From an uncultured Lachnospiraceae bacterium (GTDB taxonomy: Bacteria; Bacillota; Clostridia; Lachnospirales; Lachnospiraceae): 40,910 bases of DNA. The stretch lies in NCBI GenBank assembly GCA_910586605.1, contig CAJUJR010000016.1:1-40910 (forward strand), written 5' to 3'. This document shows positions 31,169 to 38,070 of this stretch, piece by piece; the first letter of the stretch is position 1, and each line of letters starts with the position of its first letter. A model generated the notes under the pieces. It had not been told where the DNA came from. It did no database searches and was given only the letters and a program-made list of their open reading frames with translations. Position numbers and translations under genes: made by a program.

Positions 31169-32194
31169 ATGTTGAATGCGGTGTACCGTCTGGTTGCGCC
31201 ACGGCGGTTTGAAGTAGAGTTTAGCGATATTGGTTTAAAGGCAGGCCAGATAATTGTCCGTCCGTCTTATTTGTCAATCTGCCACGCAGACCAGCGATAT
31301 TACCAGGGAGCCCGCCCAATTGAGGTGATGCAGCAGAAGCTTCCAATGGCGTTAATCCATGAAGGGTTAGGGGAAGTTGTATTTGATGCAACAGGGAATT
31401 TTAAAAGCGGGGATTCCGTTATAATGATTCCTAATATGCCAAAGGAGAAGGACAGCATTATTGCAGAAAATTATTTACGCAGCAGTAAATTTTGTGCAAG
31501 CAGCATGGATGGGTTTATGCAGGAACATGTTGCATTAGGCATAGACAGGGTTGTTCCATTAGATTCCTCCATAGATAAATCGGTAGCAGCTTTTACAGAA
31601 CTTGTATCAGTCAGTGTGCATGCCCTCCGGCGCTTTGATGTGATTGCACATCAGAGAAGGGAAGCTGTTGGGATTTGGGGGGATGGGAATCTTGGTTATA
31701 TCACGGCTGTGTTTTTTAAGGCAATGTTTCCAGATACCAGGCTTTATGTGTTTGGCGTCCACCAGGAGAAGCTGTCACAGTTTTCTTTTGTAGAAGAAAC
31801 ATTTTCTGTTACAGACATTCCCCCAGATTTATTAGTGGACCATGCGTTTGAATGCGTGGGGGGCGAAGCGTCACAGAGGGCAATCAGCCAGATTATTGGC
31901 CATATCTGTCCAGAAGGGACTGTTTCACTTCTGGGCGTTTCAGAGTATCCTGTCCCAATTAATACCAGGATGGTTCTGGAAAAAGGGCTCCGTATCTTTG
32001 GGAGCAGCCGGAGCGGGAGGGAAGATTTTCTTGAAACAGTATCCCTATACCACAGACATCCAGAGGTTGTCGGTTATTTAAGCAATATTGTGGGGGCGCA
32101 GATTGAAATCCGTACAATCGCTGATATGAACAGGGCTTTTGAAACAGATATCCATAAAAGTATTGGGAAAACAATTATGATATGGAATAAATAA
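31169..32194 (+). CDS. tarJ: Ribulose-5-phosphate reductase TarJ
   Basis: TarJ is a zinc-containing medium-chain dehydrogenase that reduces D-ribulose 5-phosphate with NADPH to ribitol 5-phosphate, the substrate of TarI. The 341 residues have YLSICHADQRYYQG with Cys38, KLPMALIHEGLGEVV with His64-Glu65 as zinc ligands, and a cofactor fold beginning VGIWGDGNLGYITAVFF. The combination of SICHADQRYY and MALIHE is characteristic of TarJ rather than general alcohol dehydrogenases. It lies 26 bases after the cytidylyltransferase and is preceded by GGGAGGAATG. This is the main evidence that the polymer made here uses ribitol. Confidence 0.9.
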   Translation: MLNAVYRLVAPRRFEVEFSDIGLKAGQIIVRPSYLSICHADQRYYQGARPIEVMQQKLPMALIHEGLGEVVFDATGNFKSGDSVIMIPNMPKEKDSIIAENYLRSSKFCASSMDGFMQEHVALGIDRVVPLDSSIDKSVAAFTELVSVSVHALRRFDVIAHQRREAVGIWGDGNLGYITAVFFKAMFPDTRLYVFGVHQEKLSQFSFVEETFSVTDIPPDLLVDHAFECVGGEASQRAISQIIGHICPEGTVSLLGVSEYPVPINTRMVLEKGLRIFGSSRSGREDFLETVSLYHRHPEVVGYLSNIVGAQIEIRTIADMNRAFETDIHKSIGKTIMIWNK

Positions 32195-32282
32195 TTATTA
32201 TGTATGGTTTATTGTTGGGGAATAAGAAAAGCCATGAATCGTGTATGAAATAGTGATTTAGGAGAGATAGGAAATATAGTTT

Positions 32283-33320
32283 ATGAAAACTTCAGATTTT
32301 TATTATGAGCTGCCAGAGGAGCTAATTGCGCAGGATCCATTAAGCGACAGGGCTTCCTCTAGGCTTCTTGTTTTAGGGAAAGGGACAGGGAAAAGGGAAC
32401 ATACGGATTTCCATCATATAATAGATTATCTCCGTAAAGGCGATTGCCTGGTTTTAAATGATACAAAGGTGATACCAGCCCGCCTGATTGGACAGAAAGA
32501 AGATACTGGGGGAAAGGTAGAGTTTTTGCTGCTGAAACGGAAAGAAAACAATATTTGGGAGACACTTGTAAAGCCAGGGAAAAAGGCGCGTCCAGGAGCA
32601 AAAATTGTTTTTGGCGATGGGCTTCTTACAGCAGAAGTATTAGAAATTGCTGAGGAGGGAAACCGGCTGGTACAGTTTTCTTATGAGGGGATTTTTGAAG
32701 AGATTTTAGACCAGCTTGGGCAGATGCCGCTTCCGCCATATATTACACATGAACTGAAAGATAAAGGGCGCTACCAGACAGTGTATGCCAAATATGAGGG
32801 TTCTGCCGCGGCGCCAACTGCAGGGCTTCATTTTACAGAAGGGCTTTTGCAGGAAATTGAAGAAAAGGGTGTTGAGATTGCCCATGTTACGCTCCATGTT
32901 GGGCTGGGGACATTCCGCCCAGTAAAGGCAGAGGAGGTGGCAGACCATCATATGCATACAGAGTATTACCATGTAGGCCGGGAGGCTGCGGATAAAATTA
33001 ATTTAGCCAAGGCAAAAGGAAATAGGGTAATCTGTGTGGGGACGACAAGCTGCAGGACAATAGAATCGGCGGCTGTAAATGGCTTGGTACAGGCTGGGGA
33101 GGGAGACACTGATATTTTTATCTATCCTGGATACCAGTTTCAGGTGCTGGATTGTTTGATAACAAATTTCCATTTGCCGGAGTCTACACTTTTAATGCTG
33201 GTATCTGCTTTGGCAGGGAAAGAGAATATTATAGAAGCATATAATGAAGCTGTAGCGATGGAGTACCGTTTTTTTTCTTTTGGGGATGCGATGTTTATTA
33301 CAGACAGCTTGATGCAGTGA
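32283..33320 (+). CDS. queA: S-adenosylmethionine:tRNA ribosyltransferase-isomerase QueA
   Basis: QueA moves the ribosyl part of SAM to preQ1 in tRNA, giving epoxyqueuosine. The 345 residues contain the usual blocks: FYYELPEELIAQDPLSDRAS, LRKGDCLVLNDTKVIPARL, EGSAAAPTAGLHFTEGLL, THVGLGTFRPVKAEE-like LHVGLGTFRPV, GTTSCRTIES and TNFHLPESTLLMLVSALAG. The length is normal. The ribosome binding site is poor. No other queuosine gene is near; it stands at the junction between polymer genes and housekeeping genes, 88 bases after tarJ. Confidence 0.96.
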   Translation: MKTSDFYYELPEELIAQDPLSDRASSRLLVLGKGTGKREHTDFHHIIDYLRKGDCLVLNDTKVIPARLIGQKEDTGGKVEFLLLKRKENNIWETLVKPGKKARPGAKIVFGDGLLTAEVLEIAEEGNRLVQFSYEGIFEEILDQLGQMPLPPYITHELKDKGRYQTVYAKYEGSAAAPTAGLHFTEGLLQEIEEKGVEIAHVTLHVGLGTFRPVKAEEVADHHMHTEYYHVGREAADKINLAKAKGNRVICVGTTSCRTIESAAVNGLVQAGEGDTDIFIYPGYQFQVLDCLITNFHLPESTLLMLVSALAGKENIIEAYNEAVAMEYRFFSFGDAMFITDSLMQ

Positions 33321-33335
33321 GGGGGAAATGTATCT

Positions 33336-34283
33336 ATGAAAAAAATGCTTTTTATCTATAATCCAATGGCTGGAAAGGAGCAGATTAGGAATAAGCTTTC
33401 TGACATTATACAGGTATTATGCGCCGGGGGTTTTGAAATTACGATATTTGCAACCCGTGGGAAGGAGGATGCGACCAATATTGTCGTCCAGAAGGGGGAA
33501 GAATATGATTATGTGGTCTGTTCTGGCGGGGACGGTACTATGAATGAGGTCGCCGCAGGGCTTATGCAGATTACAAAAAGGCCGGTTTGTGGTTATATTC
33601 CAGCAGGGACAGTAAATGATTTTGCATCTACATTGAGGATTCCGCGGATTATGAAAAAAGCAGCCCAGTTAATTACGGAAGGCAGTGTATTCCGTTGTGA
33701 TATGGGGCAGTTTAATGAACGTTACTTTACTTATGTATCAGGATTTGGGGCTTTTACCGAAGTATCGTACCAGACGCCGCAGGAATGGAAGAACGCTTTA
33801 GGGAAAGCCGCCTATTTTATTGAGGCGTTAAAGCATATTGCAGATATTAAGGCGCATCATATGAAAATAGAATATGACGGGAATGTGATTGAGGATGATT
33901 TTATTTTGGGGCTTGTCAGTAATTCTGTTTCTGTGGCAGGCTATAAAGCATATAGTAAAATGGACATTATGATGGATGACGGTATGTTCGAGGCTTTATT
34001 CATTAAGGCAATCAGGAATCCGCTGGAGCTGCAGGCGGCATTAAATGCACTGGTTTCTAAAAAATTTGATTCAGAACGTATTTTCCAGTTCAGTGCGAGC
34101 AGAATACATATTATTAGTGAGGATGCTGTGCAGTGGACTTTGGATGGGGAAGATGGCGGCATCTGTTCAGAAGTGGTTATGACAAACCATCAGTATGCGC
34201 TCCCTATTATCTGCGACCATCGTGTTTCTAAGGGGATTTCACAAAAATATGTACAGCAAAAGCTAATAGATGGAAAGATGTAA
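33336..34283 (+). CDS. Diacylglycerol kinase-like lipid kinase (DagK/YegS family)
   Basis: The 315 residues begin MKKMLFIYNPMAGKEQIRNK and carry the kinase motif VVCSGGDGTMNEVAAGLM plus YIPAGTVNDFASTL and the C-terminal DGMFEALF with the acidic catalytic region. Such soluble kinases phosphorylate diacylglycerol to phosphatidic acid, recycling the lipid released when lipoteichoic acid is made from phosphatidylglycerol, or phosphorylate related lipids. Its position near teichoic genes fits but is not proof. It starts 15 bases after queA behind a GAGGGGGAAA ribosome binding site. Length is slightly above the typical ~300. Confidence 0.88.
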   Translation: MKKMLFIYNPMAGKEQIRNKLSDIIQVLCAGGFEITIFATRGKEDATNIVVQKGEEYDYVVCSGGDGTMNEVAAGLMQITKRPVCGYIPAGTVNDFASTLRIPRIMKKAAQLITEGSVFRCDMGQFNERYFTYVSGFGAFTEVSYQTPQEWKNALGKAAYFIEALKHIADIKAHHMKIEYDGNVIEDDFILGLVSNSVSVAGYKAYSKMDIMMDDGMFEALFIKAIRNPLELQAALNALVSKKFDSERIFQFSASRIHIISEDAVQWTLDGEDGGICSEVVMTNHQYALPIICDHRVSKGISQKYVQQKLIDGKM

Positions 34284-34363
34284 GTTTATAGCCGTATGGG
34301 AAGGCAAAGCGCTGGCTTACAGTTTAAAAAAGTGATTATAATAGGAATTTGGAGGGAATAGAA

Positions 34364-35185
34364 ATGAAAAAATTTGCGGTTGTGACAGGGGCAAATTCTG
34401 GGATTGGAAAGAGTTTTGCTGTTCTATTCGCTAAAAGAGGGTATCCGGTAATTTTAATCGGCAGGAAGACCAATGTATTGGAAGAAATGACAAAAATGAT
34501 TTCTAAGATTTCCGGGGAGGAGTGTATTTATCTTTCTGGAGATTTTTGTATTGCATCACAGGTAAGGAAGGTTGTTGAGGCATTAAAGGAATATCCGATT
34601 GGTTTTTTTGTCAATAATGCGGGTTTTGGGACATATGGGCCGTTCCTGAACCAGAATAAAGAAATGGTAGAGGATATGATTTTAGTAAATGTGGCGGCTT
34701 TGACAAGGCTGTCCTATGCAGCGATAGAGCAGATGACAAAACAGGGATATGGGCATTTGATTAATGTTGCGTCAATCGCTTCTTTTATGCCAAATCCATA
34801 TGGAAGTGCATATGCGGCAACAAAAGCATATGTAAGAAGTTTTTCTGAGGCGCTTTACCAAGAGGTGAAAAAAAGCCCAATAACTGTTACAACGCTTTGC
34901 CCGGGACCTACCAGGACGAATTTTGGGAAACGCTCTGGTATGGGGAAAAGCCGTTCCTTTGTAAGGATGATGTCCGCAGATAAGGTGGCATGGCAGGGTT
35001 ACCGTGCTGCACTCGCAGGGAAGCGCTGTGTTGTGCCAGGGCTTTTAAATAAGATTGTAGTAACAGCAGTGCAGATTTTACCAAAAGAGATGGTTTTAAA
35101 AGCTGTTATGTGGGCGTTGCAGGAACGGGGAAAGAAGGTCTACACCCCGTTTCGGTCCGTGCGGAACAGCCTTTTCAGAAATTGA
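34364..35185 (+). CDS. Classical short-chain dehydrogenase/reductase (SDR)
   Basis: I start this at ATG 34364 (273 residues, MKKFAVVTGANSGIGKSFAV) after GGAGGG. It has the cofactor motif TGxxxGIG, FFVNNAGFGTYGPF (NNAG), the Ser of ASIASF and the catalytic YAATK. These are features of DltE-like or YqjQ-like oxidoreductases acting on unknown substrates. The TGA stop lies in a family 2 repeat copy, so the last residues may have been altered by the repeat. It is 80 bases from the DagK-like gene and may be co-transcribed. The substrate is unknown. Confidence 0.9.
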   Translation: MKKFAVVTGANSGIGKSFAVLFAKRGYPVILIGRKTNVLEEMTKMISKISGEECIYLSGDFCIASQVRKVVEALKEYPIGFFVNNAGFGTYGPFLNQNKEMVEDMILVNVAALTRLSYAAIEQMTKQGYGHLINVASIASFMPNPYGSAYAATKAYVRSFSEALYQEVKKSPITVTTLCPGPTRTNFGKRSGMGKSRSFVRMMSADKVAWQGYRAALAGKRCVVPGLLNKIVVTAVQILPKEMVLKAVMWALQERGKKVYTPFRSVRNSLFRN

Positions 35186-35199
35186 CCGTGAATAGTAAC
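35181..35199 (+). repeat. Family 2 repeat fragment over a stop codon
   Basis: ATTGACCGTGAATAGTAAC is the right half of the 52-bp unit (ATTGGCTGTGAATAGTAAC) with two changes. The TGA at 35183-35185 ends the upstream SDR. Confidence 0.65.
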
Positions 35200-35272
35200 T
35201 TCTAAGCAGAATATTATTTTGTACCTTGTCATATGCTATATGGAAATAGGAAAAAGCGAGGACAGGTATACT

Positions 35273-37129
35273 ATGTGCGGAATAGCAGGTTTTTTTGATG
35301 TAAAACGGGATTATTCTGAAAAAAAGGAGCATTATCTTGATATTTTAAATCATATGAAGGATGCGCTGGTGCCAAGGGGACCGGATCAGGATGGGGTAGT
35401 TCTTTACAGCCATTGTGGACTTGCGCATACAAGGCTTTCTATTATTGATTTAAAAGATGGGATGCAGCCAATGACCAGGAAGGTGTCAGGATATTCCTAT
35501 ACAATTGTTTATAATGGGGAGCTTTATAATACGCAGGAATTAAGGGAAGTATTGATTTCAAAAGGATGGCAGTTCCAGACAAACTCAGATACGGAAGTGA
35601 TACTGCTTTCTTTTTTGCATTTTGGAAGTGATTTTGTAAGCTGGTTGGATGGTATTTTTTCATTTGCCATTTTTGATGAGCGCCACCAGAAGATTTTGCT
35701 TTATCGGGACAGCTTTGGTGTGAAGCCGCTTTTTTACACTGTTTCAGAGGGAGAATTATTGTTTGCTTCTGAACAAAAGGCTTTGTTTTGCCATCCTGCC
35801 TGCAAGCCATGTATTACACTTCAGGGGATTCGGGAGGTTTTTGGCGTAGGGCCTGCAAGGATTCCTGGCTCTGGGGTTTACCGAGGGATTTATGAAGTGG
35901 AGCCAGGGACTTATTTGAGCTGTAGTAAATATGGAATCAGGAAAGTGACATATTGGCATTTGGTAAGCCATCCACATGAAGATTCTTATGAAAAAACGAT
36001 TCGCAGGGCAAAAGAGCTGGTAGAAAGTGCTGTAGAAAGGCAGATGGTTTCAGACGTGCCAATTTGCACCTTTTTGTCAGGTGGAGTGGATTCCAGCCTT
36101 GTTTCTTCAATATGCAGCCGCGAATTAAAGAAAAAAGGGGAGCAGCTAACAACATTTTCATTTGATTTTGATGGAAATGAAAAATATTTTAAGGCAAACG
36201 CATTCCAGCCATCCCAGGACCGTCCTTATGTGGAGCAGATGGCTGCTTATTTAGGAAGCAACCATCATTTTCTGACATGTGATTATGAGACGCAGGCGGA
36301 TTTGCTGGAGGAATCTGTAAAAGCACATGATCTTCCATGTATGGCAGATGTGGATTCTTCTTTGCTCCATTTTTGCCGCCTTGTCAGTAAAACACAGAAA
36401 GTAGTTCTGACTGGGGAGTGCGCAGACGAGGTCTTTGGGGGATATCCTTGGTTTCATAGAGAGGAATTTTTTGGAAAAGAGACATTTCCGTGGACGCGGG
36501 ATTTGCTGCCACGCAAGGAACTTTTACAAGAGGGGCTTTTGCAGGAACTTGCTTTGGATGATTTTGTCAGAAATTCCTATAATGAAGCTGTTAGTCAGAT
36601 TGAAACGCTTCCGGGGGAAAACGAAACGGAAACAAACAGAAGGCAGATTGGTTATCTGAATATTCGTTTCTTTATGCAGACATTGCTAAACCGAATGGAC
36701 CGGACCAGTATGCATTGGGGGCTGGAAGCAAGGGTGCCATTTGCTGACAGGAAGTTAGTGGAATATATTTTCAATGTGCCGTGGGAGATGAAGGCCAAAG
36801 ACGGCGTTGTAAAAAACATCCTGCGCCAGAGTGGCATTGGATTGCTGCCGGATGAGGTTTTATTCCGTAAAAAAAGCCCTTATCCGAAAAGTTATAATCC
36901 ATTTTATGAAAGGCTTCTTGGAAACCGCCTTGCTAGTGTCCTGGAAGATTCCAACGCACCGATTCTTCAGATTGTTGATAAAAAGAAGGTGCTTTCTTTT
37001 ATAGAAAGTGTGAAAGATTATGGAAAGCCTTGGTATGGCCAGTTGATGGCGGGTCCGCAGATGCTTGCATATCTTTTACAGGTTAATTTCTGGCTGAAAG
37101 AATATAAGGTAGACTTGGTATTATCCTAG
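35273..37129 (+). CDS. asnB: Asparagine synthetase (glutamine-hydrolysing)
   Basis: AsnB makes asparagine from aspartate, ATP and glutamine nitrogen. The start is ATG 35273 (618 residues), because class II amidotransferases need Cys2 exposed after Met removal: MCGIAGFFD. An in-frame ATG at 35219 would bury this Cys. The glutaminase domain has RGPDQDG, AHTRLSIIDL and VYNGELYN; the synthetase domain has FLSGGVDSSLVSS (PP-loop), LTGECADEVFGGYPWF and MDRTSMHWGLEARVPFADR. The length is normal for the AsnB type. Related enzymes amidate meso-diaminopimelate in peptidoglycan (AsnB/LtsA type), so a wall role is possible. The TAG stop is inside a family 1 repeat. Confidence 0.93.
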   Translation: MCGIAGFFDVKRDYSEKKEHYLDILNHMKDALVPRGPDQDGVVLYSHCGLAHTRLSIIDLKDGMQPMTRKVSGYSYTIVYNGELYNTQELREVLISKGWQFQTNSDTEVILLSFLHFGSDFVSWLDGIFSFAIFDERHQKILLYRDSFGVKPLFYTVSEGELLFASEQKALFCHPACKPCITLQGIREVFGVGPARIPGSGVYRGIYEVEPGTYLSCSKYGIRKVTYWHLVSHPHEDSYEKTIRRAKELVESAVERQMVSDVPICTFLSGGVDSSLVSSICSRELKKKGEQLTTFSFDFDGNEKYFKANAFQPSQDRPYVEQMAAYLGSNHHFLTCDYETQADLLEESVKAHDLPCMADVDSSLLHFCRLVSKTQKVVLTGECADEVFGGYPWFHREEFFGKETFPWTRDLLPRKELLQEGLLQELALDDFVRNSYNEAVSQIETLPGENETETNRRQIGYLNIRFFMQTLLNRMDRTSMHWGLEARVPFADRKLVEYIFNVPWEMKAKDGVVKNILRQSGIGLLPDEVLFRKKSPYPKSYNPFYERLLGNRLASVLEDSNAPILQIVDKKKVLSFIESVKDYGKPWYGQLMAGPQMLAYLLQVNFWLKEYKVDLVLS

Positions 37130-37246
37130 AGCGTGTTTGAAAATTGCTTTTTGCAAGATGTGCTTCACACTTTGTGGGAGGGAGGCGGGTAGCAGGAAGT
37201 GGCGTAGGATTGCCTAGGAAGGAATGGATTGGCTGTGAATAGTAAC
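37126..37246 (+). repeat. Composite of family 1 and family 2 repeats
   Basis: The family 1 copy (37126-37178: CTAGAGCGTGTTTGAAAATT, then GCTTTTTGCAAGATG and CTTCACACTTTGTGGGA) is the longest version seen. A G-rich link with GCGGGTAGCAGGAAG then leads to the family 2 core ATTGGCTGTGAATAGTAAC at 37228-37246. This 121-bp arrangement may be the fullest form of a single mobile or amplified element. It starts on the asnB stop codon. Confidence 0.7.
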
Positions 37247-37275
37247 GGCTGTTCAAAGAAATTGAAAAAAATGGA

Positions 37276-37447
37276 TTGCTATTGTACACACAGGTTGGTA
37301 TGATAAAAGCAGAAACAGGAAATCATACAGATTACGAAAGGATGTGTGCTACTATGGCAGTAAAAACTTCAATACGGTGCAGTAAACAGAATAGAGCAAA
37401 TGGCATAAAGGCGTATGGAGTCTGTCAAAATCCCATATGCCTTTTTT
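37276..37447 (+). ncRNA. Possible small RNA transcription unit
   Basis: TTGCTA (37276-37281), a 17-base spacer and TATGAT (37299-37304) form a promoter-like pair, predicting a start near 37311. A strong intrinsic terminator follows: AAAGGCGTATGG (37407-37418) pairs over 12 bp with CCATATGCCTTT (37433-37444), then more T to 37447. The product would be about 137 nt. A 65-codon frame spans 37276-37473 but passes through the terminator and has no known relative, so a short peptide is less likely than an RNA. I do not recognise an RNA family. Confidence 0.4.
37407..37447 (+). terminator. Strong intrinsic terminator
   Basis: A 12-bp stem with one G-U pair, 14-base loop and a T6 run (37442-37447). 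No long gene ends before it except asnB, 280 bases upstream, so it may end asnB transcripts or the small unit beginning near 37311. Confidence 0.85.
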
Positions 37448-37657
37448 GGTGGAACCCAAAAGTGGCAATGTGATGAAAAGAATATGGGTAGCTGTTGCAA
37501 CTTGGTAGGATTATAAAGCAGGTGATTGCAAAACTAGGTTTTCATCTGCGTAAAATTCATTGACAGTAAAGTTTGATGGTTCAGGGAAATTTGAATGTAG
37601 GGTATGTAGATTGGATTATTAATTAAAAAATACAAATATATTTGATGGGAGAAAAGA

Positions 37658-37876
37658 ATGTTTGGGTTTGGAAAAAAGAAAAATAGAATAGAAGAATATG
37701 ATAGAGAGAATTGGCGTCCTGTGTTAAAATGCAGCATTTGCAATGGAGAACAGGTGGCAGGGTTTGAAAATATCCATACAGGTGTTTTTAAGGAGCAGAT
37801 GTTGATCCGGAATAATCGGGAATTAGACGAGTTTAAAGAGCGGTATGGAATCAAAGAAATAAAAAAGATATATTGA
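37658..37876 (+). CDS. Small conserved-looking Cys-motif protein
   Basis: The 72 residues start MFGFGKKKNRIEEYDRENWR and contain LKCSICNGEQVAGFENIHTG with a CxxC (Cys26, Cys29), then a charged helix DEFKERYGIKEIKK. Small proteins of this kind, which I recall from clostridial genomes without an assigned function, start with a Phe-Gly-Lys-rich segment and share the CSICNGEQVAGF block. The CxxC could bind zinc. GGGAGA precedes ATG 37658. It is followed after 23 bases by another small CxxC ORF with a strong ribosome binding site. Confidence 0.7.
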   Translation: MFGFGKKKNRIEEYDRENWRPVLKCSICNGEQVAGFENIHTGVFKEQMLIRNNRELDEFKERYGIKEIKKIY

Positions 37877-37899
37877 CATTTGTCAACGAGGAGAATATA

Positions 37900-38034
37900 A
37901 TGGCAATATTTTGTATCAATTTGCATAGCTGCCCATCTTGTAAAGAGGTAAAACGCTGGAGCCTTCCTGCCACACCATTGTCATGGCAGGTTTTGCAGCA
38001 GGTAAAAAAGCAATTTTCAAATACGCTCTGGTAA
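37900..38034 (+). CDS. Small 44-residue CxxC ORF, probably truncated
   Basis: ATG 37900 has GAGGAG six bases upstream, a very good site, and follows the previous stop by 23 bases. The product begins MAIFCINLHSCPSCKEVKRW and then ends in KKQFSNTLW, which is encoded by a family 1 repeat (38009-38031). The likeliest reading is the front of a longer gene whose rest was replaced by the repeat. Only the N-terminal ~20 residues look protein-like. I do not know the family. Confidence 0.4.
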   Translation: MAIFCINLHSCPSCKEVKRWSLPATPLSWQVLQQVKKQFSNTLW

Positions 38035-38070
38035 TGGAAAGGTTGAAGCTACATTTGGCTATGGATAGCA
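38009..38070. repeat. Family 1 (minus) and family 2 (plus) repeat fragments at a convergent gene junction
   Basis: Family 1 is at 38009-38031 as AGCAATTTTCAAATACGCTC, reverse complement of the AGAGCGTATTTGAAAATTGC form. Family 2 is at 38054-38070 as TTTGGCTATGGATAGC. Both lie in the ends of genes: the first gives the tail of the 37900 ORF, the second the last codons of the minus-strand DUF255 gene. Confidence 0.6.

Noticed and set aside
37276..37473. A 65-codon ORF as a protein-coding gene.
   Set aside because: Its last third is the terminator stem-loop and T tract, and its start lies in the promoter-like -35 box. I kept the region as a possible small RNA instead.
19494..37558. A shared 14-mer TCTGCGTAAAATTC at 19494-19507 and 37545-37558, considered as a third repeat family.
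   Set aside because: A few exact 14-base matches are expected by chance in 41 kb of AT-rich DNA, and the flanks do not align well enough to extend it.
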